Source: Plantago major (taxonomy: Eukaryota > Streptophyta > Magnoliopsida > Lamiales > Plantaginaceae). From it: a stretch of DNA of 64,000 nucleotides. The notes under the pieces were generated by a model. The model had not been told where the DNA came from. It made no database searches and saw only the letters and a list, made by a program, of their open reading frames with translations. Below are positions 41,501 to 52,300 of the stretch, in pieces (the stretch's first letter is position 1; every line of letters starts with the position of its first letter). Position numbers and translations under genes: made by a program. Location of the stretch: contig CM048844.1 in assembly GCA_026545765.1 (NCBI GenBank), positions 53,664,932 through 53,728,931 on the forward strand, in the 5' to 3' direction.

Positions 41501-44500
41501 CCGCAATAGCAAACCAACGAGGACGAGTAGAAACTACATGATGCTTGAGCATATCTTGTGAGGGAGCATTCCCAATACCCCGAATGTTCCAAAACAGAAC
41601 ATTCATTGGGAAACAACGTGAGAGGAATCTGCATGGCAAGTAGCAGATGTAAGAGTTGTAATATCCAGCAAAGAATTATCATCATTTATATCACCGTCTA
41701 CTAAGTCTTGTAAATTTTATTTTCAAGTAATATAATTTTTAACATCAGTGTGAAGTTATTGTAATTAATTAATGACATTTAAAATGAAATGAACTATGGA
41801 GTTATAAAAAGATGAGAAAAGAAAATGAAATGAAAAGTGAAGTTTGAAAGAGATGAGAAAAGAAAAGACATTTGGTTTCAACTGTTGGAGTAGAGGGTTT
41901 GAAGTGAGTGTAATGCTGACGTGGCAGAGAGAGGGGGTTTGGACTGCTGGAGATACATGACAGTTTTCTTTTCTGTGCACCAGCCTCTCTCCGATGACTG
42001 ACTTTCTTCTGGACCTTATAGAAAGTCAGTTGTGTGTAAGGAACCCAAGATTGGTGCAATGGTTCAGAAATGTGGAACTTCCACGGGTTGCTGAATATTT
42101 TATGCCTTTGTTCAAGCAATGGTCCATAGAGTACGCTGGAAGGTTCGTACATAGAGTTATTACTGAGGGAGGTTCATTCGATGATACTCCTGCTTATATT
42201 TTACAATTTGGAGAACCTAATAAACAAATATTGCAGTGGTGTTGCAGGAACTATTACAGCAATAACTTGTTGTGCTGCTCTAAGAAAGTTTGCTTCAACG
42301 CGAACTTCTTGTGCCCTGTTCACTGATAAAATAACAGCGCGATTTACAGAGATCATGAGCATGGCAGGGAATTTAGTGTCTGTGGAGAAATTGCACCATT
42401 TGGCAATTGAGGCAGGATTTGAAGAGGATTTCTTGTTTCATTTTGGAACTAAAATTCTTCCTAGTAACGATGTTGAGGATACAGAATTTTGGATTGGCCT
42501 GGTTCAGAGAAAACTTTCAATTGCATTCAAAAGAGAAAGTGTTACAAATGGAAGACACGTGCCTGCTCACGTGGTGCGCCCTGTTCTTTGCACAGTTTCT
42601 CTCCTAAACATCATAATCTTACTATTTGCTTGTGGTTATCTCATGCCAAAAATTCTCAGATGAAACTGGAGGATAATGTACTCGCTCATATTTCCTTCAC
42701 CTTTTGCGGATATTTTTATTGCTACTCTTTCAATATTTTGAGCGGATTTTTAATATTAACTATTGTACATATTTATAGTAGTATATTTGTAGATATAACT
42801 ATTGTACATATTTATAGCTGTCATTTATATATGATAAAGTCCTACCATGATGTTATCAGGCTCAAGAAGATGGTTTGGCCACTCTGGGGCTTTTCGCTTA
42901 CCTTGGAAGGGAATCAAGGCTATTCTTGTCAAGGCACTATATAACAGATCTTGATGAGCGAACAAATCATTTTCTCAGGTATCTTTCTTTTTATTATCTT
43001 CTTGCTTTTGTTGGATCAGAACAAACCAAGTGACCTCTTGACATCCTGCTTTTGCAGTTACTTAGAGAGCGGTTTCGTCTTCATGCACCCACGATTCTCA
43101 ACCCTATCCAAGTATCAGCTCTTGATGGAGGTGGGTTAGGTGGTTGTTTTGTGGAATCGGTGACATTATATAAACTAAGTGGCTCATGTTGATAGCCATA
43201 TACAAAGATTCACATTCTGATTGTCTAGAGTAGTTTGGATATAATTCATGTATTAGGATTTAGGAGTGCATGTAGTTTCATTATGCATATGCATGTATGA
43301 CGAGATGAAACTAAATTTATGATAGTTTCATGAGTAAACAATATTGTAAATGTTCATGTACTCTAGTCATGTAAGTAGGCGAAGTTGATGTGACCAATTC
43401 TGACACTACCGATCTTCTCTTTTGAGTTTCAGTTCATCTTCTGTGCTCTCCACATTCTAATGGACCGGTCTCACTTTTAACAGGTAATAATTGATGAGGT
43501 TGGATGGCTCGACTTTTATGCTGCATATAATTGCCAATGGTTTCAGGAAAGGAAGAGAAGCAAGCAGCAACCGATTCAGGCCGAGCGGGAAGTTATCTTG
43601 TATGCCGTGTTTACAGTATGCTATGATGTAATATCGGGATTTGCTCACTACACCAGTTCAACAAAGCAAGTTTTAGATGGCAATTTGTTAGACTTCTTGT
43701 TTCATAGGTGAGAAACCCTAGAATATAATTTATTTATTCATTTGTTTTCTCTTGCCTTTTTTACATAATAACTTGGAGTTAATTGTTTGTCCTTAGTCAG
43801 GGCTTGTTATCAACATGTCTAGAGGATTACTGGGCTGCATATGATCCTTCCGATGATATAAGAAGGTAAAGTTAGCTCTGCTTCTTGTCACCTGAAACGA
43901 AAAGTTGCATGAGTCATAAGAATAAGATTGCTGTTTGACTAACTTTCTCCAACAGTGATCCACGGAAAAGAGGGGTTGATACGGTGCCGTCTATTCCCAA
44001 TAAAGATGTAAGCAATGCGCCTTATATTAGAGATTCAGTGCCACCTCTTCTGTATCCGAAGCTTATACCTGAGGAATTCAGGAAAAAGGAGAAACATCCA
44101 CAGATGCCTGGAGAGACACAGGTTTGACTGCTGTCTGAAAAGCTCTCATAACTATTTATGCTAATAGCATTGTTCACTCATCTGCTTAACGATGGAGAGC
44201 CTAGATTAAAAGTTTACCCACCAAGCATATCACTTTGCTTCCAAAATCTACGATTGTCAAGACGAGTTCTTGCACTCTAGGTTGAGTCTCGATATAAGTT
44301 AAGTGTGAAACCAGAAAGGTTTTTATGTTGAAAATTGTTGGAAATGTGAAGAAAAACATGTAGTAAATAATGCCTTGTGGGGTATATTACTGATTGTGTG
44401 TTATTGAGAAAACTAAATTTATAGTCATAAGCTACTAAGTGAGAGCTTCGATTTGATATATTGTACGCCATCTTTGGGTTAGTGAGGAATAGTTGCTCAA

Positions 44501-46169
44501 AGTTGAAAAGATAAGTGGGATTGTCCCACATTGATAATTAACAAATTGTTTCACTAGTTTATAACTATACTACTTATTCAGAGTGTGATGGTAAGGTTAT
44601 GGAAGACTCTCTACGCAGGCGCGCAGGGGGTGCAAATCCTGGCCAGATCTATACTGAAACTAGTGGGACTTGGGTGCGAGCAGGTGCGTGCGAGCTGCAT
44701 ACACGAATGCCGGACCGAAATAGGCACAAGCGGCTAGCCCGCGCGAGCCAACATTTTGCAACCGGTCTGACTGATCCTTCCAGAAACTTTTGTTTCAAAT
44801 TTCAAGTTTTGTAACTGCCAAGGAGTTACAAAATTTGATATTTGTTGCTGCACTATCCCATGTTTGATTTTGTAATCAAATCTAGCAATTGTTGCTAGCT
44901 GTTACAAAATCAATCAATATTTAGCTGTGACATTGTGATTCCTCAGCTACAAAATGGTCTCAGAAATCTGTAAGGAAGACACACGAAATTTGCCTTTCTC
45001 TACTTTCCTTACTCTTTCTCCTTCCCTTTGCATAATCCGAGCATTCGTTTCAGTTCGCCAGAAACTGCTAGCTTGTGCGGCTAGAAGTTTTAGTTAATCC
45101 TGGGAGGCAAACGCTCGACATCTCAAGCACCATAGGTGAGAGGGCGTATTTGCTTTAAGGAATCTGTGCGCACAGGCCTCGATTCTTGTCTTAAGAAGGC
45201 GGTTTGGTTCAATCGGTTTACTGTCTTATATATATATACTCGTATATCTTTGAATTACGTATTATTCTGAATAACAAAAATAACCATGGGAGAGGAGGAA
45301 CTATTGACTTCATTAAACAATGTTTTTATCTGCTCTTTATTTTTGTGGCATCTCTCTCATATGCATCTAGGTTAAACAAAAATAAATAATTTTTGAGAAT
45401 GACAGGGGAGGGTTTCATCCAGTACACAATCTGAAATTTTGTCCAATTCCGCGAAGCCAAAGTCTACTCGATTAATTGGCATCAGAAAGTCTGTTGTGAA
45501 GCTCATTGCTGCAAGTGCTGTAAGTCCAATACTCTTATCTATATTTGATCTTCGGATGCAGCGCTCGCTAAATCAGCAATCTTTGTGTAATTATTAGGAT
45601 GTGTTGATGGGTACTCAGCTGCTTTTTGTAGACTTCTCTGACACACTCAGGTTAATAGCAAAGAAATTATGCGGCCATAAAGTTACAAACCTGCAGACAA
45701 GGAAGATGAAAAGAACCATGAGTGATTTTCTCACACTTATCCCAGTAACTATACTGATGCTAATTCCTGTGAGTTAATTTTCATACAAGACCTGAAAGTT
45801 TATGCTGATTTCCCTTTAATTATAATTTTTCATATCTGACTTGAGGGTTTAATATTTGTTTCTACAAGAATAAGTTGAATTTTCACGTTCTTTTTTTTTT
45901 TTTCCCTCCAGGTCTCTGCCGTCGGACATGCAGCAATTTTTGCTGCTATCAAGAAATATGTGCCATTTCTGGTAACATTGCAATTTCCTCCTCTTGTTAG
46001 GTACTAGTTGAAGTTTTCGTATACTATTCTTCTTACCGGTTTTCGTGTGGACTAGATTCCATCGCCCTACTCAGACGAGCGGCTCAACATAGTGAAGCAA
46101 TTAAAAAGAACAAAGAAGATGGAAGTTGAGCGAGTTTCTAATGGAGGTGCTAATTCGAAAGTGTTTTAA
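35594..46169 (+). CDS. LETM1-like protein (14 exons)
   Basis: Inferred exons: 35594-35637, 35757-36126, 36796-36887, 41984-42142, 42237 to about 42558 or 42570, 42860-42978, 43058-43130, 43484-43707, 43797-43865, 43956-44121, 45406-45519, 45598-45768, 45912-45971, 46056-46169. All join in frame without stops and give about 700 residues, starting MASNFPLRSFNFC. Recognisable blocks are AMAWAGVDIHSWHKNLAYQ, RNPRLVQWFRNVELPRVAEY, EYAG joined to SGVAGTITAITCCAAL, KLHHLAIEAGFEE and WLDFYAAYNCQWFQERKR. The C-terminal part (about residues 570-698) is LETM1-like, with KMKRTMSDFLTLIPVTILML, a predicted membrane segment (about 625-655) and PSPYSDERLN. LETM1 proteins act in ion homeostasis of organelle inner membranes; the role and location of this plant subgroup are less clear. 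Intron 3 holds a LINE. The exon 5 donor is ambiguous between two GT sites in the same frame. It appears intact. Confidence 0.85.
36127..36795 (+). other. LETM1-like gene intron 2
   Basis: Contains a GGAGGGAGTA word near 36530, which looks like one end of a Stowaway MITE, and AGCTAGTTGATTT (36547-36559) / TTAGCCAGCT words that may be a small inverted repeat. No coding sequence. Confidence 0.35.
37385..41707 (-). mobile_element. L1-type LINE in intron 3 of the LETM1-like gene, antisense
   Basis: The element is flanked by a 14-bp direct repeat TTGTAAATTTTATT at 37371-37384 and 41708-41721. Its 3' end on the minus strand is an A-rich tail (37386-37396). It carries only ORF2 and begins about 100 bp before it, so ORF1 is missing as in a typical 5'-truncated insertion. 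Endonuclease, RT, a zinc-binding RT tail and RNase H are all recognisable, as in plant L1 elements. Confidence 0.9.
37629..41606 (-). pseudogene. LINE ORF2 (endonuclease, RT, RNase H), frameshifted
   Basis: It starts at 41606 with MNVLFWNIRGIGNAPSQ, the apurinic-type endonuclease start, continuing to WFAIAEPKV. RT blocks follow: FLYKIIAKILADRL near 40050, VDIRKAFDTL near 39900 and YADDVIIF near 39600. Later come GGLGIRSPFF with NKAYLSRLAWDIWG near 39090, a zinc-RT-type stretch (38400-38870), and an RNase H tail with VSHIFREGNTVADALS near 37770. The blocks are in order but scattered over all three minus frames, so many small indels have inactivated it. Confidence 0.85.
44160..45260. other. possible LTR-type insertion in LETM1-like intron 10
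   Basis: This intron (44122-45405) is long. Near 44510-44535 it has GATTGTCCCACATTGATAAT, a word common at plant retroelement ends. From 44600 it has a GC-rich stretch (AGGCGCGCAGG, GCCCGCGCGAG) unlike the rest of the gene, then a pyrimidine-rich part (44990-45040). It may be a solo LTR, but TG/CA ends and a target duplication could not be fixed. Confidence 0.3.
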
Positions 46170-46703
46170 GCTTTTTGACACACTTTCTAACTCATGACTA
46201 GTACAGCAAAAATGCTTCAACTTCCTTTGGTACACAGAAATATGAAAAAACGTATCAATTTGTTGACACCAACCAAAACAGTTCCAGTTTTTACATGGAT
46301 AGAACAATTGAGAGAACAACGTACCGCTTACATCACATGTGTACATTCAAAATCTTACTTTAGCTATTTGATCTCTGATTGTTGTTAATCTATCTTGGAT
46401 ATCCGTGAGGTATGCTTCTTTGTTGAGTTGAGAGCGAAGTTGCAACTGCAAGATTTAGACCATCTCTTAACAAGGTTGTTGTAGAGAGTTGCAACTGATG
46501 GAGATGGTCTTAGTAGCAGGTTAGATTAATTACCTTCAAGCTATCTACCATTTTCCGATATTGCGTTGGAAGTGTGTATTCGGATTCAATCGAAACAATT
46601 ATGTAGTGCTTGTATTCATATCGGTTAAGGTAAGGCATTTTTAGTGATTTCAAAGCTCAAAACGAATAATATCGTACAAGTTTTACATGTGATTTATGTA
46701 ATG
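46170..46703 (+). other. 3' flank of the LETM1-like gene
   Basis: Presumed 3' UTR and downstream DNA. I see no further exon or gene. Confidence 0.3.
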
Positions 46704-46809
46704 AGTAACTGCACCGACTCAATTTTTTGTGTGACAATCGATACAAATTGTACATAAGTAACTGCACCGACTCAATTGGTTGTGTGACAATCGATACAAA
46801 TTGTATTAG
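46704..46809. repeat. 53-bp direct repeat, two copies
   Basis: Units 46704-46756 and 46757-46809 share AGTAACTGCACCGACTCAAT and GTGTGACAATCGATACAAAT with only a few differences. Non-coding. Confidence 0.85.
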
Positions 46810-46861
46810 ACAAAAAATTGGAATTTCAATAACAATATCTTTTAGAATAAATTTGGTAAAA

Positions 46862-47116
46862 CTCCACCCTCCGTCCCGGAGAACTTCATACATTAGGGTT
46901 AGCGTGTAGTTTTATGTGAAAAGTTCAAGTAATGATAGAATATAGAAAGGGTGGAAAAAAATGTACTTTTAGTGGCAAAATATGTAATTTGAGTGAAAAG
47001 TTGAGACTGTTTATTATTTGTTAGGTGTCGGGTAGCTTCCTTTTTTCGTAACGTATGAAGTTCTATAGGACGTCTAAAATTAACAAATGTATAAAGTTCT
47101 GTGGGACAGAGGGAGC
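46862..47116. mobile_element. Stowaway-type MITE
   Basis: The left end CTCCACCCTCCGTCCCGGAG and the right end CTGTGGGACAGAGGGAGCAT form inverted repeats of about 30 bp, continuing into ACTTCATACATT / AATGTATAAAGT. About 255 bp, with no coding capacity. Confidence 0.7.
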
Positions 47117-47120
47117 ATTA

Positions 47121-47291
47121 AACAATTCCTTCCTCCTGGATTCAACTTTTGGCGGTCTAAGACACAACTTTCTAGAGAAAATTGAATAAAGTATGAGATA
47201 TGGTAATAAAGTAGTAAATAAATTTAATAAAGTATAGTGGAGATCGGCAAAAGAGTTTCTATGAAATGGACGCGAAGTTGAAATTGGAACG
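47121..47291. mobile_element. MITE interrupted by element C
   Basis: It begins TTCCTTCCTCCTGGATTCAA and proceeds through AATAAAGTATGAGA words to GAAGTTGAAATTGGAACG, where element C's LTR starts (TGTTGG at 47292). In the related MITE at 4259-4390 the word after GAAATTGGGACG continues, so element C landed in this MITE. The other half is not seen in the window. Confidence 0.6.
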
Positions 47292-48970
47292 TGTTGGTCC
47301 AGATAACGGCAAAGTAATTAAAAGACTAGAGGGGGGGGGGGGGGGGGGTTGAATAGTCTTTTAAAACTTTTGTCGATAAACACGGTTTCTCAGATATCTG
47401 TGAAGATTTCTGATACTTAATTTCAGAGAGCGGAAGACTTTTCTGTGATAAGTGTACGTGCTCAGCAAAATAGGTGTAAATACTTTGCAAAGTAAATTAA
47501 GCAAGTAATAAGATCCAAAATGTAAATAACACAAGTCTTTTTATAGTGGTATCTGAAGGTGGCGTAATCCTTCAACTAATCCACTTCGGCCTTTCTCAGA
47601 CCTAGAATCCACTAAGACAGATAAATGAGGTAACCTTACAAGTATCTTCTCTTGATTCCTAAATACACTAGGTTCCCAACCAAGTGTTCCCCCTGAGTTA
47701 TTCCCCGGCTTTCACAGCCAAGTACTTCCTGTACTCAGAAACCTTTTGAGCTATTCCTTAGTTTCCCAAACTAAGTACTTCCTCTGCTCAGTAACCTTGG
47801 AGTTATTCCTTAGTTTCCCAAACTAAGTACTTCCTGTACTCCACGCCGATTAAGGTGTTGGTTTAAGGTAGTTTGTCAGGTGAGCTTCTTTAATACCTTG
47901 CTCAGTTATGCAGATAGCTCTATGAATCAAGTATACTTAATACACTTTGTAATGTATGGTATCTTGTTCTTTACTGACCCAAGTCTATGATAAGTGTTCA
48001 AGAGAATGAATCTCAGATATGAAATCTTAGTTCAATTCTTTCACAAATAACAATGCTTGTTAAGGATCATGACACTTAGAACTTTTGTGCTACTTAGAAT
48101 CAAGAGTTTTGATCGCAACAGAAAGCTTGAAGGTAAGTAGTGTGCTTGAGAGAACTTGTGAGAGTAATCAATGTAAGTTCAGTGTTCTAAGTTCTGTGTG
48201 TTCTAAGGTGTGTTCTCAAGCAGTCTAAGTGTTGATATTTATAGATGAATTTGAGTGCCGTTTGAATAGTATCCGTTAGGCTTAAATCAAATTCAAACTA
48301 TTGATATCTGAGTATAGTACTGTAGTACGTTTGTCTTCTTCTTCAGAAGCTACTGTTTTTGTTCAGACATCTCTGTCCGCGCATTTAATGCATTGTACTA
48401 TACTTTTGTCCTGTAGTGCCAACGGAACTATGCATGGTATCAAAGATCTTTATACTATCAGATTTCTCTGATGTTGTGCACGTTCTTTTCAAGAGTTTAT
48501 CACAACTCCAGATATCACTTGTTGAAACAACTTGTTATAATATATTTATTTTCAGAAACATAGTTTATGTCCAAGGTATCTGAGCGTAGATATCTGTGGG
48601 CACTTTCCTCGTCTCAGAAACCTTTTATTTCTCAGATATCTTTTGCAACACTGTTTATTTAAAAACGCTTGTGTCTTCAAGATATCTGGTCATAGGTATC
48701 TGGAAACCTTTGTCTTCAGCAATCTTGTGTAGTTTTCAAATCTTCAAATCCTTTGAACTTTTCATGCTGGATGCTTTCTTCTTGGTCTTCTTTTTAGAAA
48801 ATAAAAATTACATTCAGTGACCTAACATCCTATACAAGATTAGCTAGACTATCATACTTAGTGAGTTTCCTCTTTTACAGTGTTCAAGTGAACCAAGAGT
48901 ACTAACCACCTTTCTGAGCTAAGATAAGTCATTAGGTTGCTGATCAAAATCTAAACCGATATTCCTAACA
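47292..48970 (-). repeat. 3' LTR of element C
   Basis: On the minus strand it starts TGTTAGGAATATCGG at 48970 and ends GGACCAACA at 47292, about 1.68 kb. A TATA box CTATAAATATC lies at about 48234-48244. Four hairpins occupy about 47666-47828, matching those of element A. A run of 18 G (47331-47348) replaces the run of seven C (gene strand) seen in the A and B LTRs. The polypurine tract before it is altered (AAAATGCGGGAAAT). Confidence 0.8.
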
Positions 48971-49346
48971 AATTTCCCGCATTTTGATCAGTCAACGATG
49001 ACTATCTGACCTATTACAAATCTGGATGAGGAAACAATCCACCACTTAATCATTTCTTATGATCTTTCAATTCATTTAATTAAGTGCAGAAAGTAAACAT
49101 CAACCAAATCACAAGATGTGATCTTTGCTGACAAGTTATCTTTTTATAGATTAATATCTGAGAGTAGGTTCATCAGATATGTTACAATGAAAGTTCAGAT
49201 AACTTTTTCAAAATAAAACAACAATAAGGTACAGTCAGCAAGATACAAAATACATAGTAAATTAGGACAACAGGAGTAACCAAGCTCCAAGTAGACATCC
49301 TAATAAACTAGTCTTCAAGTCTTCAAATCTTCAGCAGCTCCAAGGA

Positions 49347-52300
49347 TCAATTTGCATACTCCCGATCTCCAAATCTTTTGATATCATCTGAGTAGTCATA
49401 GAGTAAGGTTCTGACCAACATCTCAGTGTCTCTAGCATAACCACATACTTCTTTGTATGATTTGGTGGGATTTTTCTTGGCAAAGTGTTTGACCCATAAA
49501 TACTTTTTCCATTTCCAGGCATGCTCAATTCTGATATCTGATAGCTTGAAGTAATCATATATGATCCTCAGATATCTGATGTCACCCTTGTATTGATCTT
49601 CAGTCATGTAGAATGACTCAAAGGGTTCCACATCAAGTCTTGGCCTTGTGCCTGTTCCAGTGAGGTTTGGGACTTTATGCACATTATCAGGTTTTCCATA
49701 AGGACATTCATCATTAAGGTCCTTCCTCATGTCTTCAACTCTCTTGACAACTTCAAAATCCAACCAAGCTTTGACATGATTGGTGTTGATCAAGATTGGC
49801 TTGTCTTTTCTCCATGCCATAAGTTGTTGATGGATGGGTACTGGGAATCCTTTTTCATTTACAAGCAAGTGCTTGAGTTCCAGTATCCAGTATCCATTCC
49901 TCTGATGAATACACCTGTAGGAGGAGGAGTTGTTGTCAGTCTTCACATACTCAATTCTGGCTTCTTCTGGCCTGAGTGGAAGTTGACCTTTTCTTCTTTC
50001 AGCTCTCAATCTATTCCTCCTTTGCCTTGAGTTTTCCCTTGGATTGCTTGAAGAATCACCCTGGATTGACTTGGTATTTTTAGAGGGTGTTTTAGCTGCC
50101 AAAGGCTTTGCAGCTATGGGCTCAGTTAGGCTATCAATTTTTCTTTTTCTGTGAAGAGGAGCTTCATCTTCATCAGTCTCTTCATCATCATCATCAAGAT
50201 TAATTCTTGTGAGAGTTTTGCAGCCTTCTTCATTACCCAGGGATTTGATTTGGCCTTCTTCTTCTTCTTCTTCTTCTTCTTCTTCTTCTTCTTCCTCTTC
50301 CTCTTCCTCTTCCTCTTCCTCTTCCTCCTCCTCCTCCTCCTCCTCCTCCTCTTCTTCTTCTTCTTCGTCTTCCTCTTCTTCTTCTTCTTCTTCAGAAGAC
50401 TCATCAATCCCTCTCACTTGTCTTCTCCTTGGAGCCCTGGTACTCCTTGGAGGTTTCTGTGCCATGGCCCTTGTTACCATTGAAGTTCCTTCAGTTGGTT
50501 TCTGGGAAGTAGCTACTATTTGCAAAGCAGCTTGACTTGAGGAGGGCTCATTGATTCTGAGTGGTGGCTGGGAAGTTTTCTTGTTTCTTCTTCCTCTCCG
50601 GCAAAGACTCGATTTCTTCTTATATCCTTCTCCTTCTTCCCATTCCCCCTGACTTTGAGGTCTAGATTTGTACAATCCTTCCCCTTTAGTCATTGTTGGC
50701 TGACTAAGCCTCATAAAGGATTCTGAGAGAGACTCAAAATGTCCTTGTAAGCAGTTATAGGCAGTGACCAACTTCTGAAGTTCAGCTTTGAGCTCCTGAT
50801 TTTGTTTGATAAGTCCATTTTCCTTATCAGTGAGCTCTGCCAATGGGCCTTGAATGGCATCTGCTTTTCCAGCAGCATAGCTAGCTTCTTCAATAGCTTT
50901 TGCAGCCAAGTTTTGGTCATCATCCCTAACCATGCCTAGGTCTTTCTGAGCAATGACCAGACTGGTTGTCCTCTGAGTGATGAGCTCAGTGAATGTCTTC
51001 ATTTCTGCAGGGACTGATGCAGTGGCGGCTTTATCTTGAGAAAAAAACTCCTTTTTCAATTTGGCCAGTACTTGATATCTGTTCAAGTATTCATTGGAGT
51101 TGACATTTGGTAGCTTGCGAATATTTCAGGAGCAATTAGCTTCCTTTTCAAATGAGAAACCGCTAAGTGTTCATTGCGGTGTTCTGCCAATTTCTTCTCT
51201 TTTTCATCATCTGAGTCATCAGCCCAGTGATCTTCATCCTCTTGGACATTTTCAAGATTTTCTAGTCCAGCAACCATCTCAAAGATGGGCTTCTTTCCTT
51301 TCAGAGAGGAGGATGGTATATCTTTTGATGGTGGTGCAGCCTTAGCATCATGCTTTTCTTCAGATACTTCTTCAGTATCTAGCTCCTTAGCAATGGCATT
51401 TACAACATCCTGGAGCTCTTTGACTTCAGAATAAGCTACCATTTCTTGTAAGTATTGATCTTGAAGCTGATTAAGCTTATCTCTGGATTTAGCTAGCTCT
51501 TCTTCCAGTTGAAGATGGAGCTGTTGTTCTTCTTCCAACAGTTGTGTGAGTTGAGCAGCTCTGGCTTGTGTATCTGATATTTTCTGAGTGGTGTTCTCAG
51601 AGTGCTCAACTACTTGTTCAGTAGAGTCCTTGTGTTGGAGAGATGGATTGGTAGATTTCTGAGGAGATGGAGGATGGGATTGCTGTGATGTCCTCTCAGT
51701 GTGCTTTTCAGCAGCTGAGGTATTATTTCCTTGTGGAATCCCTCATGTCCCTGGTGCAGGGGAATCATCATCATCTTTCTTATCCTCATCCTTGTGATGG
51801 TCAGAAGGAGGATCTTCATAATTGTTCTCATCAGTCTCCTTCTCTTCGTCATCTTTAGAGATCAGATTGATCACTTCTGGAATAGTGATCATTTGCCCAT
51901 TTACCTCCTCTTGTTCAGAGTGTATGCATTGTAAGGTCTGGGGCAAAGTAAGCTTGAATGCCATCTCGTGCAGTGCGACCATCTGCCTTCTCAAAAGCTT
52001 CTATGAGCTTGTTGTGTACTTCTTTGATAAAGTCCTTATGCATCGTAGTAGCAAAGTCTTTGCTCTATTGGGAATATAGCATGGACATAATTCTCCAAGT
52101 CAAAAGCTCTGACTCTTCTCAATTGGTGATCAGTCACCTTTGTTAATTCAGTCAGATCTGAGCTTCTGAGCTTTTGCCACTTTCTGAAACACTTGAGATG
52201 TTTCTTTAGTGTGTGTTTCTTGAAGAATGTGAGCAGATCTTCTGTTGAGAATGCAGAAGCCTTTTGCACACTAGTTTGAGCCTGAAAGAAAGAGTTTTGA

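Noticed and set aside
50209-50535. Poly-Ser and poly-Phe plus-strand ORFs opposite the acidic tract
   Set aside because: They are antisense shadows of the GAA/GAG repeat in ORF3 of element C.
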